This document shows positions 48,682-60,127 of a stretch of 64,000 nucleotides of DNA, in pieces. The notes under the pieces are model-generated. The model saw only the letters and a program-made list of their open reading frames with translations. It was not told where the DNA came from and ran no database searches. How positions within the stretch are numbered: the stretch's first letter is position 1; each line of letters starts with the position of its first letter. Source of the stretch: Lepidodermella squamata (taxonomy: Eukaryota; Gastrotricha); assembly GCA_047495785.1 (NCBI GenBank), contig JBLDXI010000009.1, forward strand, positions 2,976,001-3,040,000. Reading direction: 5' to 3'. Both the position numbers and the translations under genes were made by a program.

Positions 48682-51600
48682 ATGCTGCTAATTGCAACCT
48701 TTTTACTTACGAATTTGAAGCTGTCAGACCAAGAGCTTAGTGGCTTTGGCACATGGCACGAGAAATCACTTGGTCCCGGCCGTGTTACTGTGACGAAGCC
48801 ATTAAATAGTAAGAGCCGGATTCTCGCACCTGAGGAGGAGAATCCTAACACACTGGTTGTCAACTTTGTTATTCCTAAAACTAACCACAGTGGCCGATGT
48901 GAGTTGGCAATAAACCGGCGATTTATTCCATCAAATTTCACCATCGATTTTGAAGGCACAATCGGGACTTACAAAACGTGCCAATACAACGGAATAGCCT
49001 CCTTTGAAAATTCCCCCCACCTAACCAAATGCACGTTCAGCTTTTGCCCAGGCTTCAAATCTGGGCTAGTTTGGTTACCCGGCGACAAAGCTTTCATTTC
49101 CATGGTGGGTGGTGATGTGGTGTCGTGGAATTTTTCGATGCTTGGTGAATATCGAAATCTGCCGTATATCAACCGAATGTCCACAGAAACTATTAAACAT
49201 AGTTCTTTGAATTTTGAATGGATACGTGAGTTGAAAAGGGCTATTCAACCTCGCCAATGGTATCACTTACGAGTCCTTGCGCTCGTATCAGCAAGCGCCT
49301 TCACATCGATTTTTGAGTCGAATGTAGATCTGACTTTTTCAGCGATATCGAATATTTTCAATTTTGTCAACTTGGTTTGGTCCCAAAATAATGTTTTGAT
49401 TTACTTACCTCTGATTAAAATACTCAATGAATCCTCATATAACGACACAGCTTGGGACATAGACAGCGACATGGTTTACGTGAAGAATAATATCTGGTCA
49501 GATTCCAACTACTCGAAACAGTTTGATTACGTAATTTTATTTAAACATTTGCAAGCTGAATTTGATAATCAAACCAATCAAATCGGCCTTACGAATTATT
49601 ATAGTGCCTGTAAAAGGCGAGATTCATTGGCTAGCTTGGCTATTGTTAGATTATCAAGGCCTGACCTCGCATTACAAGGCAGAATTTTTAAGCTTTCAGC
49701 CACCATAGCTCACGAATTGGGACATGCCTTTGGTGAGTGTTAGTAGGAATCGAATGCAGCTCTTTTAAATATTCATGCTTGCTGAAATTATAGGCGCAGA
49801 ACACGATACTGAGAATTGCACATGTCCAAGCTATGATCGCAACTGTGTGATGCTTCCTGCAGCGGGAAAGGACAGTGCACGGAAAGTTTATTGGGCGTGG
49901 TCGGATTGCTCCCGTGGCTTCATAAGTGAATACTTGAAAAGTCTTAGCCAATTTGCGCCTTTTTGTCTCAAGAAACCGCCGGAAATGAGCCCGAAATATG
50001 GGATTAAGGAAGGAATCTGCGGTAATGGTATTGTGGAGGAGGGCGAAGAATGTGACTGTGGAATCGAGACAGGGCCTCCTGGAAGATATAATTTTCCGGG
50101 ACTTTTTTGTAAAGACAAAAAATGCTGCAATTTTAGAACGTGCAAACTGCACAAGCGCGCCGCCTGTGCCCAAGGTGAATGCTGCAATCCGTCGACGTGC
50201 TCGTTCTACAACGATTCGAAGCTATGCCGATTAGCAACTTCGCAGTGTGACCTGGCTGAATTTTGCTCTGGAAATTCATCGGTTTGCTCGCCAGATCGAG
50301 TGTTCATGACAGGAACGCGTTGCTCAATCACCTATGAGTCGAAGATCTTCAACGGAACATGTCATGCCGGTGACTGTTTAAGCCGGGAAGAGAGCTGTTC
50401 ACGCTTGATGGGTGGGGTGTTTTCCGAGGATCGAGCATTTAAGTGTCAGTCTAACAATATGCTAGGGGAGAAAGGGGCAAACTGCGGGCATGAAAGTTTA
50501 GTTGGCAAGGAGGCTAGGGATAGATTATATCATCGTTGTGTTAATGCGGAAGATGGTCAATGTGGATCGCTGACATGTTGGAATGTCAATGTTTCGGCGT
50601 TGGCAGAGCGCAGAATGAAGTATGTAAGGCGAGGCAAGTGTTTTTCTTTCGACAGCGATACGGTTAGTTTCTACGCATAATACCCTTTACCCTTTTAAAG
50701 GATTAAGTTATTGGTAAGTCTTCAATTCTAATGTTTCTGGCAATAAAGTTCCCAGATTCTGGTTTAACGCCGGATGGCATGCCATGCTCAAACGAAACGA
50801 AATATTGCATGAATAATAAATGCAGCGAGGCCATGCCTACTTGTGACGATCCACCCTGTGACAATTTTGGTGCCCGCGTTTATGATTGGGAATGGCGCGA
50901 TACTAACTATACTGATCCATGGATCATCCCAGATCCTCCCATGTTGCCACGAAAAACAACTGTTAGACCGACAATAACCACAACGACTCGCGCGAAATTA
51001 AGGACAACGATGAGAACCCCACAAACTACCCACAAAAATGTCTACTTCTCCACTGCGATCAGCAATACAATGAAAACTTCGAGTAGCAACGGCAGTGCAA
51101 TAACTTCCCCCACAAATAAGGCTTCAAGAACAGCTGTGACAACTGCCAAATCTACGCCAGTGCCTTCAATGAAAACTTCTACTCCGAGGGCAGCAACGGT
51201 ATCGATAGTTACTTCCACTACAAAGGCTGCAACCACTGCTAGGACAACCACCAAATCGAAGAAAATAAGGACAACGATGAGAACCTCACACACTACCCAC
51301 AGAACTGTCTATTCCTCCACGGCGATCAGCAGTACAAGGACAACTTTGACTAGCTCCAGCAATGCCAGAACTTCCACAACAAAGGCTTCAACCCCTGCTA
51401 GGACAACCACCAAATCTGCAACAGTGACTTCAACGAAAAATTCTACTTCGAACGTAGCAAAGGTGTCGATTGTTTCTTCTACTACAATGGCTTCAACCGC
51501 TGCTAGGAAAACTACCATTCCTGCGACAGTGCCTTCAACGAAAAATTCTACTTCGAACGTAGAAACGGTGTCGATAGATACAAGCACAGCGAAACCCGAA

Positions 51601-51759
51601 GTCGTCACCCCGTTTCACTATCATAACCATGCTGACTTGCAAGGAATCAGCCCGACGAAGAATTCAGCTCTAAACCTGTATGTAGCTGGCGAAGCTGTGC
51701 GAGTTTTCCTGACTTACCTTCCCGCGGTTTCATTTCTGGTATTTAATCTCGTCCGCTGA
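48682..51759 (+). CDS. ADAM (reprolysin M12B) metalloprotease-disintegrin, copy 2
   Basis: Three exons (48682-49732, 49794-50662, 50749-51759) give 976 aa. Domain order matches copy 1: signal peptide, propeptide, M12B domain with zinc site HELGHAFGAEHD (344-355), disintegrin, cysteine-rich domain, Thr/Ser-rich stalk and terminal hydrophobic segment (VFLTYLPAVSFLVF). Exon 1 has exactly the same length as in copy 1. The stalk is about 120 residues longer because a Thr/Ser/Ala unit ending in STKNSTSNV is repeated; it would be heavily O-glycosylated. Propeptide and disintegrin cores are almost identical to copy 1, but residues about 153-185, about 300-340 and parts of the disintegrin loop (CRLATSQCDLAEFC against CRVATSPCDLAEYC) differ sharply. 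All catalytic residues are present. It converges tail-to-tail on the Cav2 gene, 217 bp away. Confidence 0.92.
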
Positions 51760-51817
51760 AATTACTGTGGTTAATTAAGTCATTTTATGCCATTTTATGT
51801 ACCACATTTCACACTGG

Positions 51818-51823
51818 AATAAA
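51818..51823 (+). promoter_or_regulatory. AATAAA poly(A) signal of ADAM copy 2
   Basis: The hexamer lies 58 nt past the stop codon at 51759, in the short convergent spacer before the Cav2 stop codon. Confidence 0.55.
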
Positions 51824-51976
51824 AAATACTGATCTGGATTTTTCAAGATTGCTCACATTTACTTATATGTTTTTCACAACATTCAAGTAACATTAAACGT
51901 TAGAAGTCCAGTACAGATTCGACGACAAGTGCGACAGACGAGAGTTAATAGAGTTAGTAGCTGATTCCTATGAAAC

Positions 51977-54900
51977 CTAATGCTTATTATTACCCGGCTG
52001 GTTTTTAAGAGACAGGTTCATTGGCACTAGAGGCTCTTCATCATAAGGCCAGCCGTCGTAATCAAGAGATGGCCCGTAACTTGGTTGTTGCCCCGTGTTT
52101 CGCATTTGCGGCATATAACGATAATTATGCAAAGTCGGTGAAGCGCGCCCGTAGTAGGGATTAGCATGCGCATGGTGCGGAAAATTCAGTCCATAAGCTC
52201 CGGGTGAATGATCCGAAAGGGGCGACCCATCGCCTGCATTGAAACGTCGACCGTTGTCAAAGCTTTCCTGTCGCACTTTCGGCCAGCAAACCGCAAGAGA
52301 AGCACGTTCAATCTTTGGCACTGGAGTTGGCGGCACTGTGGGTAGGAGTCGACGGGGGAACTCGACGCGACTCGGTCGAGCCGGAACTGCTGGCAGTAAC
52401 CGACGGCGAGGCGGATAATAGCTGCCTAACATGTCTACCCCCAACAGCTGCGGGGCCCCCAGTTCAGCTCGAATAAACTTCGGAGCGATGTCCTCTTCAA
52501 CAGAAGAAAATACTTCATCCAGAGCAATTTCAGGAACAGATTTCCGCTTTCGGGGTTCGGCTGGTTTCATCGCCGGTTCGCTATTTCTAGGTGGCTCAGA
52601 TTCTAATCGGGAGAGAGACAGTAGAGATCGGCGTCTGTTGTGGCTAATGCTCGAAGTGCGGGTTTTTGGAGCCTCAAGTTCAACGCTGTCATCGCTAGCA
52701 ACTCGTTGCTGCCCGCGAATGGATTGAAGCCGTTGAAACTTGTTAAGTTGAGGCTTAATAGGCTGTGGCTTTGATATCACAGTATCTTGGTGCGATAGAA
52801 AACGATGCAAACGTTCGAGCTCTGGTGAATCGTTAGGTTTACTACCCTGAACAATTGGCAATGCCAGACTGCCGCATGGTTGGGATTTTGTCGCACTAAC
52901 GGTGACGAAGCCTGAAATTGTATCGTTCTTCGGAATTTGAATGCTCGACATCTCAGCAGATCTGATTTCGATATTTCTAGGTGGGATTTCTTCAAAGCTT
53001 TGGTTACAATCAACAACTTCCGACCCCGTCATCGATGTTTCATAAATAATCGGGCAATCATGGCCTGAAGGGAGCTCGGGCTGCGGTAATGGCCGCTTAG
53101 AGAGACTTCTTTGAAGTTCAGTTGGCTTAACAGCAACATTATTCGGAGGTACTTCCCGCTCATCAGAGCTCATCTCAATATTGCTGGTTACGGAGTTTAT
53201 TATTGGCCGGGGCAAGGCTCGCCTTGACAAGCTTTTCTGTAACGCTAAAGGTTGGGCATTGGCAATGGCTTGAGAATCACACAGCGATTCCATCTGATTC
53301 TCCACGATCTTAATTTCAGGTTGAGGCAGCGGCCGCCTTGAAACACTCTTTTGAAGCATTAAATGATGCTGAGGCGTGTCCAACTTGATATCACTGCCAA
53401 GATCTGGAGGAGGCTGGTCAGCAATCGGAATGCATCCTGGTTGAGGAAGAGGCCGCCTTGAGATGCTTTTTACCAACGGCTGCAGACCTTCTTCCGAAGG
53501 AACCTTCGCCGTATCTTCAACCTCCAGCTTCGGTTGGGGAAAGATTCGTCCCGATAGCGTTCTGCAAACAGCTAAGAGTTGCGCACGATCATCTTGTTGT
53601 TGAGACCCCTCTGTGGGTATCGACTCATTACCGAGTGTAACGCTTGCCAATCGTTTCACGCTAACCTTTCGACGTAACGGGGACTGAGGTTCAGTTAATT
53701 GGTTATTAACTGGTAACTGGTGAGGATGAACCATGAGCGACGTTTCCTGGTTTGAGTAATGATGCGAATCGCCTAATTCAAAGCTTGATTTCGGCAGAGA
53801 CGTTGTGATTGCCTGCCAAGCACCAGTAGCAAGTGCCACGTAAATGCTAGGCATAGGCACTGGTGTCGGGCTAGAAGCTCGTGGATTTCCTAATGTTCGC
53901 ATAAAGGTTGATTGTTCGAGGCGTCGGCGAAATCGGCGAAACTTGCGCACTTCCTGAATATCCGAGTTGGCCTCATCGAAACCCATCTGCGCGTCCAAGT
54001 TCTGCCAATGGCGACGATAAACTGTTGACGTCGAAGATGGCTGGGCTGTCTAGTCACAGATAAAACAGTTGAATATCGATTGAATAGTGATAGCCAGCGG
54101 CCAGTCACAAGTAACGAACCAATGGCGTCTTCGCAAAAGCTGTACCAGATCCTTGACTTGCACGTCGCAAGTCTCGAAATCTCCTCCAGTTGTTTAAAAT
54201 GATGATGCCAGAGTATATCTTGCCTAAAATTCGCCAGAAAATAACTTTTGCAGAATTTGCATCCTTAAGATGCTTACCTATCGTTGTCTGATGCTCATCA
54301 GTCGCTTTTGCAGGAAGTGGAACGAGAAGGTCCAGCATGTGCTTCGATTCATGCGGCCACAACTTGCGTATCGAGGCACGCAGTTCCCGATCTCGATCGT
54401 CCATTTTCTCAGCCACGTCCAGTTTTATTTTAAGAGACTGACAACAGGAATATCAGTCAGAATGATAACAATTTCGTTAAAAGCTACTCACCTCTCGAAT
54501 AAGGCCAAACAATGTCGTGTTGAATTGAACGGTTTTGTTCTCGTCGAGAGGTGCGTTCATTCGAATCAGTTTCTGCTCAAAAACATTATTGAGTCATTCT
54601 GGAATTGAGACCTGAAACTAACTCTGAATGCAAGCCGAGCTGGGCAGTTGTTACCAAAGCCGAGTGGAGGCTCAATCGTTCGTAGGAGTTCATACATGTC
54701 GCTGTAGTGAACGCGACCGGTTGCATCCGGGTCATATTCAGTCCAAGCACGAACGTATTCCTCAAGGTGATGCGGACCCAAAATTGAGGCGTCACGAGTT
54801 AAATAGTCAAAATTATCCATAATAACTGCGATGAAGAGATTGAGCATCTGAATCATTACATAATTACATGCTCGTCTGACGTATCAAAAGTGAAAATTAC

Positions 54901-57900
54901 CAAAAATGTTGATAAGAAAACGAATGAGACGAAATAGCTGATAGCTACGAAATCTTGGCCGCAAGTTACTGAGGTTGAGCCGCTAGCTGCTATGTAAGAA
55001 GGGTCGCATGGCCGGCCACTGAAACAGCTCAACATGACTTGCTGCCAGGCCTCGCCCGTGGCACATCGGAATAAAAGAAGTAAGCTAGTGAAGAAATTGC
55101 GAAAATTATTCTGCCTATTCAGTTGAGAGGTCTCATCAAGAGCTATGTTCCCAAACACTTGCATGCCAATGATCTAAAAAATTGAAATCTTTAGTTAGGT
55201 TAGGCAGGGAAATGAATCAGTAACGAACGGCGTAAATGAAGAAGAGCATCCCGATTAGTAAGAATACCCATGGCAGAGCTTTGCATGATTGAATGAATGT
55301 CCAGAGGAGAACTCGGATAGTTCCACCCAGCCTCAAAAGTTTGATAAGACGGGCGGCGCGGAATAAACGCAAGAAGCCAAGGTTGATCAGGCTCTGCCCG
55401 CCAATAACATCCTGTGCAATAATATCAGCCACACTCCCGACAACAATCAGAAGATCGAAAGCATTCCAGGGATCTCTGAAGAAGTTGGTAAGTCCAAAAG
55501 CCACAATTTTGAGGCAAGCTTCAGCGGAGAAAATGGCAGTGAATGCGAAGTTAACCCGGCCAAGCACGGTTTCATAAAGCTCGTCCTCAGCAGATTTCCC
55601 ATCAGCTTCGTTATTCTTGCTCTTGAGCATTAGTACCAGTGTGTTTAGTACGATGATCGTCATTATGGCATACTCAAACAACGTTGACTCAACTAATCTC
55701 CAGAATTGGAACCGAATCGAACGACGGTTAGCTGGCATGAAACGAGAAATTGGCCGAGCGTTCATCGCGAACTCAATGCACCGCTTCTGGTTTCGGTCAA
55801 TATCATGATCTGCTAATTCTTGTTCGCCTTGCTCTTGGAATGTGATGATTATCAACGCGACGAAAATATTGATGAAGAAGAATGGAAATACAATGAAAAA
55901 CGCGATCTAGAAAGTTTAAATGGTGTTGAAACGAAAAATCATTAGAAAAAACGAACGTAGAAGAAAGCTGACTCCGTCGAGTAACCCGGCTGTCCACCAT
56001 GGCCTTCTTGTGTTGCATCCATTGAATTCTTAAGAACCAAGGGCCAACCTTCGCCAGTCGTAACCGTGAATAGAGTCAGCATGGCAGAGGCCAGGTTGTC
56101 GTAGTGGAAGTCGTTTTGCTTCCAAAGGCGCTTCTCAACCCTTGGAGCGGTGCTTCTCAAATCGTAGACGTAAAACTCCCCTTCACACTCGTCCGGTATC
56201 AATTTCGAGGCATCGGTGCAGTAGAAGAATTTTCCCTTGAACAATTGGACAGCAATGCAGGCGAAGATGAAGTGAAAAAGCGCGTAAACTATCAGAATGT
56301 TCGTCACATCTTTCAACGAGTTGATTACGCATGAGAAGACGGCTTTGAGTTTCGGGAGTCGGTTTATCGTTTTAAGAGGCCGAAGAACTCGCAGTGCTCT
56401 GAAAGCTTTGATAGTGTTAAGATTCTTACTAGCAGCTCCTCGACCCGCTGTAGCACCAGTTAACTCGGCGTGGGTTGTAATCGCGAACCCAGTCAGAGCG
56501 CAAATAACAACCAGAGCGTCGAGAACATTCCACAGATCTCGGAAGTAGGCGCCAGAATGGGCGAATAGGCCAAGATCAATCATTTTCACAATCATTTCAA
56601 TTGTGAAGACCCCGGTGAAAACGTAGTCGACATAGCCCAAAATACGGTTTCGCTCTGCTTTCTCGTCGATTGGATCCTCAGCTGCCAGTGAAAGGCTTGA
56701 AGCTCCGATAACAATCATGATGAAGAGGTCGAAGTAGCGCAACGTAGCAATCCAATGGCATAATCGTCTGATTCTGAAAAAGGAAATTTCTCAACTCAGT
56801 CCTGCTATTATCAAATTATGCGTCTTACGGATTGTTTGGACCAAAGATAAAGAAAGTTTTCACCGGCAGCATTGGTGGGGGTCCTTGCGCAACATCAGCA
56901 TCTGGAGGCGTATCGACAACCTCGTTATCAGCAGTAGCTGGGGGTATTTCAATGACAGTGACTACACTTGGACTGTCTTTTTCTATTTTGGCGGCAGGAT
57001 TCGATTTCGCATCGGACTGAGTTTTAGTTATTGGGTCGCTCTGAGCAGGTTTCGCTTTTGCGGCCTGCCTTGCTTCTTCAATGGCCGTCATCTCCCGAGC
57101 ATGGCTCAAGTTATCTACGGCAATAGCCAGAAACACGTTTAGCAAAGTATCTAAATAGCGAAAAATCCAATCAAAATTTCGTTTTAAATGTTAAAATGAG
57201 CTCACAGTTGCCGAAAAGGACTAATAGGATGAAGTAAATTGAGTAGACCATGCCTCCGCCATCAACTCCGCCCATCGATCGAATGCCACAGTACAGAACT
57301 TCATTCCAATCTTCGCCAGTCAGTATTTGGAACACAGTCATCATAGCGATTGGCAAGGTATCGAAGTTCGCAGCTGGGCGACCTTCGGGAAAGTTCCACC
57401 GACCACCGAAAATCTGCATCCCCAACATGGCGAAAATAAGTACGAAAAGGAACAATAAGAACAACAGCGAAATAATCGACCGCATTGAGTTGTAAAGTGA
57501 CATGACAAGATTGCGGAGGGAAAGCCAATATCTCGTGAGCTTGAAGATGCGGAGTAATCGTAAAGATCGAAGAACTGAAATGCCGAATGAATCTTGAGGT
57601 CTGAATTCTCCCCAAATGACCTCGGCAAGGGAGCCAACTATGATGAGTGTGTCGAAGACTCGAAAAGCTGACAGAAAGAAGATTCTGGGGCCGAATGCAT
57701 ACAGCGGTATAGCTGTTTCGAGAATAAACAGGGAAGCAAAGACAAACTCGGAGTAATCTGAAAATAAAATCACGGATTTTGGAAGCTATTGACAAACGAA
57801 ATATGGTTTTTACATAAAAATTGAGTGAGCCACTCTGGCTGATTGTAATGTTCGATTGCGAGGCAAAAAGAGTTGATGAAAACTAGCGCAATGACACTCC

Positions 57901-59810
57901 AGAACCAGGCCTCAGTTTTGACGATTCTGCGCAACCTCACGCGAATCCGCTTCTGAAGAAGAGACCATCTCTCACAGCCAAGACATGAGTAAAGCCACGA
58001 ATGCTCCGGCATTCGTACGCGTAGGCTTAGATGGTCCAAGCTGAGTTGCTCCTGTTGCAAATTCTTCCGCTTAACTTGGGGCGTATTGTGCACGGATTGA
58101 AGCGGGGCAGTTGGGTGGCTGGTTAACAGGTCGTCATTCTCATCATCATCGTCGCAGTCTTCTATATCAACTGTTTCATTCAAGTTGTTCTGCTGCTGGT
58201 TGGAACTATTCGCACGTCTCAGCATGGCTCGTTTTTGGCGTCGACGGATTTGACGTAGATGCTTAGCAGCCGCCTGTCTACGACACTCTATGATTCGCAG
58301 TTTTTCCTCCTCACTCTGCTCGTCCTCGTTCAAAATCGCGTTCTCAGCCGCTGTTATCCAGTCAATGTAGTTATCCAGTTCCATTTTCATGTGCTCACGT
58401 CGCCGCATTCGCATGAACCGTCTTCGCTTTTCAACCCGCTTCCTCTCCCTCGCGAATTCTCCGCTTAAAACACCGAGAACCAGGTTCAACATGAAGAACG
58501 AGCCAACAATGATAAGTGGTACGAAAAAGACCCAGCTTGTCGCACTCCCTGTTGCGTCATCAGTCCAATGCATGATATTCACCCAACCCTCCATCGTCAC
58601 GCACTGGAACACAGTCAACATAGCGAATCCTATATTGTCGAATGAAGTTATCCCATAGTTCGGCCCGACCCAATACCTCAGACAGAACGTTGTTTGATTG
58701 CTTGAGCTGGATGCTGGACATCGATAGCCGACGGAATAAGCTGAGCAGGGTCTGGCATCGTGTGGTATGACGTCATCAGAATACGGATTCACGCAGGTTT
58801 GATGGAAAATTCCGCTGTAGAACTCGAGGCCGATGATTGCGAACATCAGCAATGCGAACAGGACGAGCAACGCGATTTGAATTAAAGGAGCCATTGCCCG
58901 AACAATCGAACTCAACACAACTTGCAGACCTATTAGAAAATTTGCTTAACTGAATGAAACACCTCGGTTTTAGAGACTTACTTGGTATTCCTGAGACTAG
59001 TTTGAGAGGCCGCAAGACTCGAACAGCTCGAAGGACTCTCAGATCGAATAGCCGTGAACTAGTGACGAAGAAGGGAATCAAGCCAGTTACGACAACCGTG
59101 AAGTCTACAAGATTCCAAGGATTCCGCAGGTAAGCTCCCCTTTGCAGGATGAATCCTGATGCAATTATTTTAAGCCCTGCTTCAATGCTGAAAATCCCGA
59201 GGAAGTACACCTCAGTTTCTTCAAGCATCAAACTCAATGGCCGTTTGTCATCTCGTGGCAGTCGCTGCTCGAGGCCTAGTACTATGCAATTTGCTACAAT
59301 AGTGGCGAGGACCAGCCATTCAAACGGCGACCATTCATTTATAGCCCGGGCACATTTTCTCACAGCGTTGGTTTTATCGAAAATGAAGCATGATCTTTGA
59401 TTGTGAGTGATGCCTGGAATTCGAAGATGAATCACGCGGCGGTAAAATAGCAGCCATTTACTAGGTCGGTGCTCGACATGCGCCGAGCCGATGCTCTCGC
59501 CCATTTTGAAAATTTGCCTCAATTTATTTGAGGCGGCTTCATCACGTGACACGCTTGTTCGTAATGTAGCAGTCGTAGCTTTCACCAGCGTTGGGCTAGT
59601 AGGAACCGCCCCGCTTTCTACGCTAGATGCTCGATGATGAAGGCTTGCCTCAAGGCTTTTTATGGATAAATGCCCGATTGATTGCTGGCTTATCTGGCGT
59701 GGGGTTGAACGCGCAGCTTGCATGTGGCGCTGCGAGGGAGGACTGGGATAGCCGGCTAGTTGAACCCGCATTCCCTTAGCTTTAACCACCGTCTCCACTA
59801 CGGCATCCAT
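51977..59810 (-). CDS. Voltage-gated calcium channel alpha-1 subunit, Cav2 type (UNC-2/cacophony group)
   Basis: Twelve exons (58982-59810, 57814-58929, 57206-57757, 56829-57150, 55957-56773, 55229-55906, 54901-55173, 54623-54847, 54492-54572, 54278-54437, 54120-54223, 51977-54049) give 2409 aa. Four six-helix domains carry the filter glutamates E390 (TMEGW), E797 (LTGEDW), E1181 (TTGEGW) and E1479 (ATGEAW), the EEEE set of high-voltage-activated calcium channels. The I-II loop has a beta-subunit site ([14 protein letters not shown]). After domain IV come the EF-hand-like region ([13 protein letters not shown]), the pre-IQ segment ([16 protein letters not shown]) and [10 protein letters not shown]. 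Loop and C-terminal sequences match Cav2 rather than Cav1 or Cav3. The 690-residue tail contains a proline-motif array. Cav2 channels trigger presynaptic transmitter release. The II-III loop is short (about 85 residues). Confidence 0.95.
53078..53548 (-). repeat. Five-copy RPLPQP-type motif array in the Cav2 C-terminal tail
   Basis: Within the last exon five copies of a segment like [14 protein letters not shown] recur every 31-42 residues: RIFPQP (53531-53548), RPLPQP (53438-53455), RPLPQP (53318-53335), RALPRP (53204-53221) and RPLPQP (53078-53095). Each is preceded by a serine-basic box. RxLPxP is the class I SH3-ligand consensus. Confidence 0.9.
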
Positions 59811-60127
59811 TGCTGTTTGAAAATGTGACTAAAATAAGTGAGCTAGTTTGTGCGCACACCATGTTTACGCGTGACCTAATGACAAGCGCAATTAATGTCA
59901 ACGCTAATCAGGTGATGTTTTCAATTTATAATCTCGCGTATTGATTCGAAGATATATTTAGCACCTTTTTTATTCAATTTTCATCTCGGAGAGGGTATAT
60001 CAGGAAATTTATGAAAAAATCTCGAATAATTTTCAAAAAAGTAGAGGATGTTGTACATTTCGAAAGCCGATTTCACGAACATCAAAAAATTAGCAGCCGC
60101 CATTAGAGGGAATAGTATTTCGGGGTT
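59811..60127. other. Spacer between SARM1/TIR-1 and Cav2
   Basis: Only 317 bp separate the two head-to-tail minus-strand genes. It probably contains the Cav2 5' untranslated sequence and the SARM1 3' end. No motif is identified. Confidence 0.6.
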
